A DNA stretch of 64,000 nt from Nymphaea colorata (Eukaryota; Streptophyta; Magnoliopsida; Nymphaeales; Nymphaeaceae): assembly GCF_008831285.2 (NCBI RefSeq), contig NC_045144.1, positions 20,537,716 to 20,601,715 of the forward strand, read 5' to 3'. The translations under genes were made by a program, and so were the position numbers. The notes beneath the pieces were generated by a model that worked only from the letters and a program-made list of their open reading frames with translations, did not search any database and was not told the origin of the DNA. This document shows, piece after piece, positions 1 through 11,467 of this stretch; position 1 is the first letter of the stretch; each line of letters begins with the position of its first letter.

Positions 1-128
1 ATCATTTTCATCAAATAAATCATGCCAGATGTACACATGTGGTTGAACTAAAAAAATGTAACCCCCGACCGTAATGTTCAGTTTCAAACAATATGGATGT
101 TTTGAAAAATGGTTCAATGACCATGAGG

Positions 129-130
<2 letters not shown>

Positions 131-161
<31 letters not shown>
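131..161. repeat. (CT)n microsatellite
   Basis: An uninterrupted CT dinucleotide run of about 31 bases is visible directly. Confidence 0.95.
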
Positions 162-162
<1 letters not shown>

Positions 163-1038
163 GCTTGCCACATGATGGATTCATGGATTGCACAACCAGT
201 CGGGATGGGTGGCATGTATGACCATTTCCGCAGTTAGGTTTTTGGAAGACTGTCATCCTGATAGCGTTAAGGAGTGCCGAGTTTGGGTCGAGGAGTCGCA
301 GATAGTTTTTCTAATTTGTAAAACACCTGCTCTGTCAAGGCACTGTACCATCACCATCATGTTAATGTAGATGATCTCTGATATTTGCTGTATGAAACAG
401 CGAATCACTCCATCTCAATTCCTCGTTTAAAGATCTGAATGCATGTATATTCGTTCACCAAAATTTGTTGAGTGGGATGACAACACGACCTGCGTAGGCA
501 TAGAACCACTTGCCCATGCCACTATTATATAGAAAAAAGAATGAAATGAGCTTTGTTGAAACTGCAACCAATACAAATGCATGATAGCCAAGTGGGAAGA
601 GTGTGCTTGCTGTTGATGCTCATGTCAGAGGGTTAACTGTTGCAAACAGGTGTTTCTTTTTCCTTCTAGCTTCCAATAATGCATCATACTTCCTGCTCAC
701 TACTTTATCTATTTGTCTGTAGTCCTGCTTCTCACAGCACACCGTCTGATACATTATATTAAGTGACTGTGATTGAATGGAGCTCAAAGGATATTGCTCT
801 TTTATATGTTTATATACTTCAAGCATATTCTTCACTAAACAATTGTGTGCTTCTAAGGGCAAGTGCAACGGAACATGGGAACCATTCACCTTCCGGACCA
901 GTTATTCTCCATTCGTCAAAAAAAAAATTTGTGGTTTTCACTTAAAAAAACAAAGAAATTGCTTGAAAAAGAAATTCTCTAAAAAAAATTGTTTGGTGGT
1001 TGGAAAAAGAGCACATGCATTCTATGATGCCCATTATG

Positions 1039-1089
<51 letters not shown>
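1039..1089. repeat. (CT)n microsatellite
   Basis: A CT dinucleotide run of about 50 bases with one TTT interruption. It is translated as Ser-Leu repeats in one frame, which is why a long spurious open frame covers it. Confidence 0.95.
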
Positions 1090-1093
<4 letters not shown>

Positions 1094-3076
1094 CTATATA
1101 GAACCTGACCTATGCCTAAGGCACAATGGGCTAGTGAAGAGCATATTCCTGAAGGTTGACATTGGTTTTGGCCACTTCCATTGTGACCATTCAGTGTCTT
1201 CCTAAGGCAAGCATATTCGTGGCTTTGCCAGTATATGGAAAATCCATTGCTATTGAAGAGAACCCTAAACAGACAGTAGCCATTTCTTTTCCACCCAATG
1301 CATGAAGTGGCTAATGCGTGCCAAAAAAATATTGCATGTATGGCAATCTCTGAAACTTACAAACATTCAAAACCTGGTCAAAATCTCGATCACTAGGGTG
1401 GGCTTCGGGTCGTACTTATGCTTCTTCTTGTTTTCCTTCTTCATGTTCTTGATTTAGACACCATTGATGATAGGAGATGGAGCTCTGGTGATGGTTTCTT
1501 AATAAAACTCCAAACCTACAAGAAGGAACCTTCTTCCCAAGCAGGATATCTATCATATTATCATTCCATTAAGCTTTTGAGCAGTCACTCTTTATCACTT
1601 GCACGTCAATGATTCTCTGCTACTTGCATTACTTTTGAGATATCCTTCTTTAATAAAAAAGATAGAGATATCTTACCATATATATGATTAACTTATTCCT
1701 GTATTATCATCCTGTCAATTGTCATTTCATGTGCATGTGCTGATGAAGCAACTTAATTTGTTCTAAACACGGCGCATATAAAATCCAAGGTCATCCAAAG
1801 GCAGATGACGGGCCTGGACCTATGTAGGTAACATCTTCATATTTTTACACATGAAGCTCATGGATTTATATTGAACATTTTGGTTTGAGAAGTTGGGTCT
1901 GTGAGCAAGAACCATATCCAGGTCCATGTAGTGTTCTGAACTTATGGGCCCAACCTAAATTTACTTGGACCCAATTAATTTTTGTTGTCTACAGACAAGT
2001 GCTGTATGTGTAGGGATTTCAAAATTTCGAGGTCGATTAAACTGAATACTTTGACAATTGGATTAAACGCAGAGCCCAGAAAAAAAAAATCCAAAACTGT
2101 ATGCCAATTGTTTACATCCTTCTTAAATTTATGCATGGAGTAGCCGAGTTGTATTAAATAGTCGTCAACCAATAGATCACAATCCCAAGCATTGTATGAA
2201 CATAAACGAAATACATCTCGAACTTCAGGTTTTAGAAGATTTTGTGGATGCAGTGCAGTCCGGAACCTGAGTTCTCAATGTTCTTTGTTGTTTTTTCGAT
2301 TACAAGGAACCATCCAGGGAGAGATTACTTAAAAGATCAGTTGCTTTTTAGCAAACGGGGTTTAAGTCCCAAACCACCAAACCTTACGAGGACAATGCCA
2401 GGAGAAACCTTGAGGGTTTTGTGGCAATAGTAACAGGATGTTATTGTTTTGTGTGTCTGTCCCAAAAAATAGAGCAGATTCATGATACACTTTTTTATAT
2501 GGAACAGCAATGTCCCGTTGCTATTCCCAAACGGCCCCTTAGTGTTCTAAATGGCAGGGCTGAACTTGATCAAGGTCTCTGCTTCAATGACCTTTGCAAT
2601 AGAAATACTTGCTTGGAACTCTCCCTTGATGCTGCTACTATTCTAATCTGGAGAGCTCACACAATCTCAAGAAGCAAACATGTAGATGTTTGTCAAATAG
2701 CCAACCCACTTATATTACTTAAAGATCAGAACATGTTCTGGCCTTGGAGGGTTGTGAGGGTGAAGAAGGGAGTTACAATTTTTACAAGTCAGATTAGCAT
2801 TATGTTTACCAAGATTTTTGTACATAGAAAACTTTGCTACGTGTGGATGGGGCTTGTGTGCAAATCTAAGCGATAGACGTATCAGTTATGCTTCAAATGG
2901 AACGCAGAAGAAGAAAGGTGATCAAACTTACAGTGATCCTACAGCACTTAAACTGCACAGAGATTTTCGATGGTGGGGTATAGCTACCCACAGGCATTTT
3001 GCTTCTCAGTGTTGGTAATGGGGAGCAGGAAAGACAGTGGGAAAACATAGATCATGGGAATGTTCCAGCACTTCTA

Positions 3077-3079
3077 TAA
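3077..3079. repeat. left target-site duplication (TAA)
   Basis: TAA abuts the left terminal inverted repeat. The matching TAA is at 4615-4617. Confidence 0.6.
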
Positions 3080-3195
3080 GGCCACGTTTGATGCACATGG
3101 ATTTTACTGTGCATCAGGGTAAAATTGCCGATTTTGTACGGCTTTTCGTGATGCAATCAAACGCAGTAAAAATCTCCTCGCCGAAACCGATGGAG

Positions 3196-3213
3196 CAGGG
3201 TAAATTTACCCTG
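3196..3213. repeat. perfect 18-bp palindrome
   Basis: CAGGGTAAATTTACCCTG is identical to its reverse complement. It lies inside the left arm of the Harbinger-like element, just before a longer hairpin. Confidence 0.9.
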
Positions 3214-3215
3214 AA

Positions 3216-3247
3216 AAAAAGTCGGACCCTGGAGGGTCCGACTTTTT
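3216..3247. repeat. 15-bp-stem hairpin
   Basis: Arm AAAAAGTCGGACCCT (3216-3230) and its exact inverse AGGGTCCGACTTTTT (3233-3247) are separated by only GG. It sits in the subterminal part of the Harbinger-like element. The T-rich 3' side resembles a terminator, but the setting is a eukaryotic transposon, so no terminator role is claimed. Confidence 0.9.
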
Positions 3248-3250
3248 ACC

Positions 3251-3439
3251 GTGGATTTTTTTTTTGCCTGTTCGGGCTTTGTCTGTTCTCACGCCGCACG
3301 CGATGGAGCAGCCGGCGATTCCACCCTGGCTTCTCCATTTTCATTTTCGCAGTGGACAGCCTGCGAACTCTCCCTCTCCGCGCAGGGGAACTCACTCTCC
3401 GGCGACAAAAAGTTCTCCTACAACGTGCGGCTGATCCAG
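3251..3439 (+). pseudogene. captured exon-like fragment, origin not recognised
   Basis: This GC-rich open segment stands out from its AT-rich surroundings. It encodes a run including WTACELSLSAQGNSLSGD and then KKFSYNVRLIQ, and ends at a consensus splice donor, CAG followed by GTGAGG, at about 3439/3440. That pattern is typical of a first or internal exon acquired from a host gene. I do not recognise the parent protein. The first codon of the open frame is ATG at 3251, but nothing shows it is used. It lies within the 3080-4614 element. Confidence 0.45.
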
Positions 3440-3990
3440 GTGAGGCTCTATTTGTTATGCCCGCGTTAAGATGGGCTGTTTGGGAACCCTACCGCCTCTC
3501 TTCTTGCTCATTCGGGTGAATAGAGGAGGAGTTAAGAGAGAATGAGGAAGGGAGAGAATGAGAGCCAAAAAGAGCGAGAGAGAGAATGAAAGAGTGAGAA
3601 AGGGAGCACGAGAGACGAGGAAGGGGGACGGAAGAGAAGAGGGGGGGATAGAGAGAGAGAGAGAGGAACGCGAGGAAGAAGAAGGGCACTAATAGTAATG
3701 GTAAAATCGTTTGAGATTTTCAATTTTTTCTTTTAATCGTTAATTTTTCTTTTGGATTAATGGGTTGGGCAATTAGCTTGCCCATCTGAATAAAGGAATT
3801 CCAGTTTTAACAATTGATGGCATGAGTTTTGTGACGTAGAAAAATTAGTACGTTGGGTAAATTTTGGGGTTTTCCTTTCGATATGAAGAAAAATTGAGTG
3901 ATGAGTGTGGGAGAGCCTTGTAACAGTATATGAATCACTCTTTTACTCTGCTGGCTTCGATTACTGCCTGCTCATGTATCTTTTCTGCAA

Positions 3991-4060
3991 AACTAAGGAA
4001 GCTTCGGTCAGATTTCAAGGATGGGGGTTCTGTTACTGCTGGAAATGCTTCTGAGATCAG
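3991..4060 (+). pseudogene. captured acetoacetyl-CoA thiolase exon fragment
   Basis: Read from 3991 in the frame starting at the third base, this 70-bp stretch encodes LRKLRSDFKDGGSVTAGNAS and then EI. That matches the conserved thiolase segment preceding the SDGAAA motif (family pattern KLRPxFKxxGGTVTAGNAS). It ends in a donor-like AG|GT at 4060/4061. The base before it reads CTGCAA where an acceptor CTGCAG is expected, so the original splice acceptor seems lost. The rest of the thiolase gene is absent, so this is a fragment inside the Harbinger-like element, not a working gene. The assignment rests on motif memory, with no search run. Confidence 0.7.
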
Positions 4061-4617
4061 GTCTGCATTTACTTTTACTCTGCATTACTAGCAGATTGTG
4101 TTATATGATTTATTCCCAGTAGTTGTGACATAGTGTCCAGCTCAAAACATTTGCTGCACATGATGCTTTTAGTTTGAATAATTTTTTCTGATGTTATGGG
4201 GAAAAGAATCATCACGATTCTGTGTTTCTGTGAGTTTTTTTTTTGCTAGCCAAGAAAAACGTGAACTTTATTCTTGTTCTGCTTAGCTTATGTTGGATCT
4301 CTCCTGCTTCCCAATCACATTTTCTTCTTATTGATGTCAAAATACCAAGTTACCTGCAGGTAGGAGGATTTCTTTCCAGGCTTGTAGTGACAACAACGAT
4401 AACAACTTTCATAATGCAACGGTCAATTTTTTTGTCCATGAAAAAGTTTTCTTGCATACCAAACATTGAATATTTTACCCTTCCAAAAAATTCCAGGCCA
4501 TCAAACATGGCCTGAAACAAGGAAAAGAAAAATTTACCATCTTTTCAGTTTACCGTGGAGAATTTTCCTTGAAAAAATTCCCCCTCAAAAAAATCCAGGC
4601 CATCAAACGTGGCCTAA

Positions 4618-7600
4618 AGTCCTTTATATGCATGAATGCGCACTGTTATTCGTGTAGTGCATAGTTTGCAGGCAATGCTCTTGATTTAGTATTCAATAAT
4701 AGCGATGGGTCCCCTATGGCTTATTATCATGCGCATGTGTGCATGCACACATGCAGAACAACAACAAACAACCCTCCTTCGGTTCTCTTTGAAGTAGCTC
4801 AATGGGACTTACTGAGGTAGTGGAGATTATTATAATCTGATGCCCTTGTGGAACAATGAAATTTCTGTCCATACCTAGAATAAGGTAAGCTTAGAATAGT
4901 TGACATATGATTACAAATATGGGATGAAAATTCCATGTAAACAAACTCTTGTTCATGATTTCTTACTGCAAAAACCGTTCAACGGGGAAGCATTGGGTTA
5001 GAGCAGCAGTCTTTGCTCACGGGCTCGTCAATAAAGTTGCAGCAGATCTTAATCGAGAAACCAAACTGCATTAGAGGTCCGATCAGAACTTTGTACACTA
5101 AAAATTGACAAAATTCCTGAACCACGTACACACTTATCAGTGTCGTAGTTGCGATTATTTATGACCTTAATTCAACCCCGGAGACATGTAGACAGAGAGG
5201 ATTGGTACTAATTAATGATCCCTGGTTTTCTTTCACGAATTGTCTGTTAACTCCATGTTCACTGTGGTTGATCACCATTCACAACCCTTTGGATTCAGTT
5301 TTAACCATTTTAGCACACTGAAACAAACCAGCAGTCCCATCTCTAAACCAGGACCAACCAATCTCAACAAAATCACAAGATTGCTACTTGAACATGCATG
5401 TAGGTTTGGTCCTTGATCTAACCTGTACAAGTGTGTCATTGCCACGTTAAGCTCATAAGGAAGTGGTGCACCGTGCATCTTGCAGATTCTCATCGTCCTA
5501 TCTAGTTAGCAAGCTTAACAATTTCATGATGTTTCTGAACCCTTTCAAAGACCAAGATTTCTGTTTCATTAAGAACTTTTGCATTGAAGACACTAGAAAA
5601 AGTTGCTGCATCACGAAACATCATTCCACTCGAGAACAGTGTACAAAGAGAACAGCAGTCATGAAAAATAATTTTTTTGCATACTACAATCTGCAATGAT
5701 AAGCTATTCCCTTTCCTATAGACATAACAGATTTACAGACCAAAGGAAGATGTCTGCCAACAATGAACTCTTGGCCAAGCATAACAGAACAAATGAAATA
5801 GTAGATGGGACTCGAACAACATTATTTATGTATACTATAAATATGCACCTATTGGTTGGTTCACTGAAAGCTTCAAAGAACAGAATATCAAATGAAACCT
5901 AGATTCCAGTTAACTTCTCTGTAAGCACCAGTGCATCGACTAAGAATTTAGACCACATTGAATAAAGTCTAGAGAGTCGGTGACAGGCTTGTAACTTGAA
6001 CATGCACTAGGGACTGTTTCACAAATAAGTGAAGCCTTTCGGCCCTCAGTTGCAGTTTCTTGCTCAGCAGCTTGAGTAATATGTACATGTATGTTGCAAA
6101 AAGCCTCCTTATAATAGAAAGATAAACAAGTATGTATTTGAATATTTCAGAAATAGAACAAAGATATGAGATCAACCATCAACAGGATGAAGATTGAGCT
6201 CAAGGTTCTTCAACCAGGGTACAGTTCACCTTGGGGTTTAGAATATCATAATGGATATCTCAAGTTCATTGAGACAAGAATAGTTTATATACTGGAAGCA
6301 TTCAGCATCGTATATCCACAAATTCAGGGATAAAGGTACTGCAAACAAACAAAAGGCACACATGCAATATAGAAAAACAGAATAGAGATACCTTTCAAGT
6401 TTCAACAGAGAACATACTCTCGATGGAAAGCAATTAAATGTTCTCTACCATTATCGATTTAGCGCCATAAGGATTAATTCAGACAGAATAGAATGTATAT
6501 GAGGAAGCAGCTAATTCTATCGCATAAAAGGAATCAAATATAAATTTATATAATCTTTAAAACATGCACAACTAGAAATAGTTTGCCTTTGCATCAACAA
6601 AAGCTTCAATTAACATCACAGGGATGAATCATTTTCTCACTAGTCACTGCCCAACGAAGCCAATTTGTCAACAAGGTAATTGATGAACCAAAAGACAAAT
6701 ACAACATGGAAGGCAAAAAAGTAGTCCTGCAGTGCAGAACCTAGGAATTAGATTTTAGCTGGCAAAATGAGGCACAGTCTAAGAAGCAGAGGCATGATGT
6801 TTTCATTCCTAATATAGGAGTAAAAATTTCACTGGACTGAGATCACCAATCCCTTTTGAATCAATGTGTTCTGGTCTAGAATCTACATCTGGTGACACTG
6901 AAGTCCCAAGTTTTCCCTATAATAAGGACCAAAGCTAAACCGGAGCATGCAAACTAGTGCAACAACTAAATACAGCACAACAGCTACATGAATCACTAAG
7001 TATACAAAATGAGGATTGGCACCTCTTTAGCTAACATTGAAAAAGCACATGACAACTTGGCTCTTTCTTTTCAGCACAACGTGGATTTATATCTTAATGC
7101 AACTACAGAAACTATAGGTTCATCTTAGAATCAAAGAAAAAACGTAGATAAAATGAAAAAATGATTAAACATCATATTACTATCTGCATCAAGAAGGACA
7201 AGACCACAAACAGGTCCAAAGGAGCTTCTAGTTATATGTCCAAGTCCTACAAATGTTTTATCCAAATTGCATTCTAAGACACAAGGAAGCACGTTAAGAG
7301 TATGAGTATAAAATATTAACCATGAAAGCCTACACACTTGTGGCATGACCATGTGTTACATGCACTCTTACATGGATATATGTGAGAGATAGAGAGATCA
7401 GTTCTGCTGTTCTTACTCTTGTAAGTTTATTTTTGTGATAAGCCGGAAGTATATAGTGAACAGCAAAAGAAGATGAAGTTGAATACTTGATAAAATGGAT
7501 GATGAATACCCAAAGAAATGGATGCTAAATATTTCATGACAATTACTCAAAAGAGCCTGATATTTACATGATCCAAAAATCAAAAACATATCATTCCTAG

Positions 7601-8317
7601 ATGAAAACTTCCAAAGATAGATAGCAAGCCAAGGTCCTTCGACAAGGTAGGTACTTCAATTATTTTCTTTATCTGGCTCATTAGAGTTAGGCATGCCATT
7701 AGGAAATAATTTCCATCTCCCTGCAAGTTTAAAAGAAAATGCTATGTGCATGTATGTCAGCAGGCCCGTTTTGGTACTGACCTTCAAAAAAGATATGGCT
7801 GATGGATGTTTATAGGCCAATATGTGTAGTTAATTTCAGAAGGATATTGCCAGACAAACCTCAATTGTATCTACATTTTGAGAAATTGGGACAGAACTTT
7901 TTTTTTTTTGACATTCGAAAATATTAGAATTTCTCCAAAACATTACAGCTTCTTCAATTATTTAAATAAATGAATCATAAATCTTAACTCTATGCACATC
8001 ATAGCACTCAAAAAATAACCACTTTGGGCCTTGTACTTTAGCCTCTTTTTTTAAACTTTTGATGCATTGTTTTCATTCAAACAGTTTTGGATCTTTTAAT
8101 GTGTGTTCCACAGCAAAATACAGTCCAATCAGTTAAATCATTAAAACATCTTTTCATTCGAACAATTGAAGAAATCTCCAGTCTAACCCCTCTTGACCTC
8201 TTAGGTATACTTACCCCAACCTCAGAAGGCACAGATCAGCTGCAGCTTGCACACGGAGTAACACCCATAGGAGTCGGGCCATGACTTTGACAGCAACAGC
8301 CCACCCTTCATGCAAAC
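4618..8317. other. intergenic, nothing supported
   Basis: Moderately AT-rich sequence without a convincing exon set, tRNA or rRNA. Short open frames are scattered on both strands but carry no recognisable domain and no consistent splice structure. Confidence 0.5.
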
Positions 8318-8657
8318 CAAAGTCACAAGAAATGTTTTTGTGTTTTTAAATGGCGAGGTTTTTCTTAACATAATACAGTGAGCTTGAAAAAAATGGGAAA
8401 AATATGGTAAAATTTAAAAATTTTAAAAATCCTAACAATGAAGGAAAAATAAAATAAGTGAGAAACTAATAAGTGCAAACATCAAAACACAAGTAGATAA
8501 GCAACAAATAGAAATTAAAAAATGAAAAGAAGCAATTAGGCATTAAAAAACGTGATAAAAATGCCTAAAATGAAAAAAAGGAGAAAAGAAACGTTTTCTT
8601 TGCTTTTTCTCGTTTTGATGTTTTTTACAAAAAAAAAAGTGTTCTTTTTTACTATGA
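8318..8657. mobile_element. A-rich MITE, family copy A
   Basis: The left end AAGTCACAAGAAATG and right end ending TTTACTATG resemble the TIRs of two other copies (19351-19634 and 54843-55196). All three share a TTTTAAAYGGCGAGG-like or ACGACGAGC-like start, AAGTGAGAAACTAATAA-like middle blocks, an AGATAAG block and a GTGTTTT-type right flank. There is no coding capacity. This copy has the most eroded TIRs. Confidence 0.6.
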
Positions 8658-11467
8658 TGCAATCCCCTTCAGCCTACAGTGAGGTGCTTGCTACAGTGCA
8701 TTGCCTAGTAAAAAGCTGTTCCAAATGCATACGTTTCCAGCTCAATCATATAAAGTCGTGCCCATAGTTCTGCTAGAGTGCTGACAAATATTTTCATAGA
8801 CATGTACACAAGAATACAAGTGCAGACAGTACCGCAATTTCCTTTAAATTTAACTTGGTGATTGACCATGAATCCGCACATGGACACCCTTATAAGCATG
8901 AATAATCAATGTTTGACACGTTTGGACAAGTCGTCACAATGTTCCTGGACATTTATTAATAGTGATGTAATCTTCTGTGATCTCCTGTCAAAATACAACC
9001 TTGGTAGGTGGAATGAGAGAGAGGATGACACTACCCCCTGCTTCCTCGTTTTATTTATTTGACCAAAAGAAGGAAGCTTCCTTTTCCTATCAGATCAATA
9101 AAAGCAAGAAGGGATGACGTATTGTGATATTATTTTGGTCACACAGTATTTTGGTCCCGTATCATAACTAACATAAATATATATACACTATACACTATAT
9201 ACAATCTGAAGTGTCTATTTTTCCATATTGTCCTGACTGACACTGATACAGAGTTTCTGCTGGTGGCAATTACCTCACTGTCTATGCAACTTACTGAAAA
9301 AAAGAAAAACATTGACTGCATGGACATCATGTTAATATGAATTGATGAAGACTGCATGGACAATCTGATTTTTAGGTTAACAATGTGAAAACATGAATCC
9401 CATATTTTCTCTTCATGCAGGGCCAACAGAATAACAGATCAAGAGATCTCATTCTCCAGATAAAACCCTATACAGCATAGATTTCATCCAACCCTTATGA
9501 GGTCCATGATGACATGCATGATTTCCATATCTGTATGGAGAGAACTGTTTGCTGCCATTGCAATACAGCTCACCATATTTCTAGGAAGCAATGGCTTACA
9601 GTCTTCTGTGCAGTCTTGCTCAACTATAATAAAAGAATTCTTGAATTGGAGGAAAGGATCAAGTTAATATTATTCCATCACATGGCATGAGGGCTGCCAA
9701 ATGTTTAATCTGATTCAGCTGGTCAGAAAAAGCAAGGGATTGTTCAGATAAGGATTAATAGGACTTGTGACAACTTATTGCCAATGATGCAAGTTAATTT
9801 CATGCACACTGGTAAGGTGAGAGAAAAACATAATTGTATTAAAAATTTAAAATTCGTGTCATGCCATGAATGCACTGCAAAAGGTTGTGATCAAAGTTGC
9901 TATGCCTCTATATAATGCTTGGCCTGTATCTTTTAGTATGATGTTTCAGATCAATGATTATTTTCGAAAAAGTTTTGAGTCTTATCCAACTCAAAGAGCA
10001 CTACTCTTCCTTGACAAGATTTTTTTCGATGAACCCTTCCTTGACAAGCTAAATAAGCTCTTGCATAAGCTTTTTGAATCATAAGTAGATAACCATTTGG
10101 CAGGAAGTTGTTGCTTAGGCATCGGCTGGCATTGTTCTTAATTAGCCACTCTGAACTTGTGGAAACGCACAATCATAAATTGTTTTAGTGTGTACCGATG
10201 CTCTAAAAAATTTAACAAATACCCTAAGTTGTCCATAATAGAACAACAGCTTCAGTTACATATTTGCACATCCAAATTCATAATCTGCATGGTTCATGGG
10301 TTCCGATTCCATGTACGCCTACATACAAGTCATAGTGCAATCTTCATAAATTTAGCCCACTTCCTGTATCCTGAGTAATATCCATTCTCCTAGTACAGGT
10401 ATGTGTTTCGAAGATACAAAACAATTCTTAGAACATAAAAAATGTAAACCCAGGAAAAAAAAAAACAAAAAAGACAAAAACAACAATGTTATCATTAATG
10501 ATGATTATTGTTGTTGAAAAAATAAGAGGTCATATGAGAGACTACATCCAGGACTCTGCAATGAAGTTTTCATAAAAGAAGTTTCCCATTGATGAACAAG
10601 TATCCACGGGATCCAAGGGGTCCCTCTCAAGGTCCCATATACTAGTAAACCAACAAGAATTCTGGTATATCCGAAATAAAAACAGGAAACAAACACAAGG
10701 ACTGGCATATCTTAGCAAGAAAATACATCAGAAAGAATTGCCTAATTTGTGCATCACTTAAGAAGCACACTACAACTGGAACGCTCTTCTGAACATATCC
10801 CGCAACCTGATTTTACATCTCAATCAAATCCAATACACTAAAACTAAACTCACTCTAGAAAATTACACCCAAATCACAAACTTTGTAATGGACAGCCTTT
10901 CCTTCTTTGACTATGAATTTGAAAAAAATAGGAACCTGAGTTAGAAACTGCATAATTGATCACCTCAGACAAGAGCTGGAAAAATGTGATAGGTTTGAAC
11001 CTTGCTTAATGCTTCTCATTGTCTACTGAGCGTTGACAAGAATGGCAGACCCCTATCATGCTGCAACTCCTAAAAGAGGAATGATAAGGAAAAGAAAAAT
11101 GAGAGTTTATCCAAGCCATATATGCAGAAAGTGCAAGATAAATTTCTGAAAATGTAAGACAAATAAATTTTCAATTAGCAAATCTCACATGATGTCCCAA
11201 TGCAAAACTAATCACATGATGATAAACAAAAATTTAAGAAAAAATGAAGAAAAAAAACAAAAACCTTCTTTAGAGATTCTTTTTGTGGAACTCATAGCAA
11301 GGAATTCCCTGTTGTCGGGAAGAAGACACACCCGAAACAGGTTTGAGAATGGCAATCAAATACATTGAAACCTCCCACCTTTGACATGAAGAAGAGTTTC
11401 GTTCTATGTTTGATTTAAACATGGTTCCTAGGAAAGCAAAGAGTTTCTAATAGCATCACAGATACGC
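8658..11467. other. intergenic plus 3' flank of the RNA-binding gene
   Basis: No gene recognised. The part nearest 11467 must contain the 3' untranslated region of the minus-strand RRM gene, whose end could not be fixed from sequence alone. Confidence 0.5.

Larger units (their letters stand above)
1..3076. other. intergenic, no supported gene
   Basis: No open frame here shows a recognisable domain or a coherent exon set. The region holds two CT microsatellites (about 131-161 and 1039-1089) and A/T-rich unique-looking sequence. An open stretch on the plus strand around 2421-3018 has no recognisable family features and was not called. Confidence 0.6.
3080..4614. mobile_element. PIF/Harbinger-like non-autonomous element carrying gene fragments
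   Basis: The left end reads GGCCACGTTTGATG from 3080. The right end is its exact inverse, CATCAAACGTGGCC, ending at 4614. The trinucleotide TAA lies directly outside both ends (3077-3079 and 4615-4617), as expected for the TWA target duplication of the PIF/Harbinger superfamily. Inverted similarity continues inward to a shared TGGATTTT. A second, nearly identical right end (CATCAAACATGGCC) lies at 4499-4512, suggesting a nested or duplicated terminus. No transposase is visible, so the element is non-autonomous. Inside are exon-like pieces (3251-3439 and 3991-4060), making it Pack-type. The superfamily call rests on the TIR and TSD only. Confidence 0.75.

Noticed and set aside
580..660. Sequence reminiscent of a tRNA D-arm (AAGTGGGAAGAG)
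   Set aside because: No complete cloverleaf and no T-arm consensus.
2421..3018. Overlapping plus-strand open frames of 151 and 66 codons
   Set aside because: No domain, no splice structure and no family resemblance; composition like the surrounding non-coding DNA.
3216..3260. Hairpin followed by a T tract considered as a bacterial-type terminator
   Set aside because: It lies in a plant transposon with no bacterial gene context.
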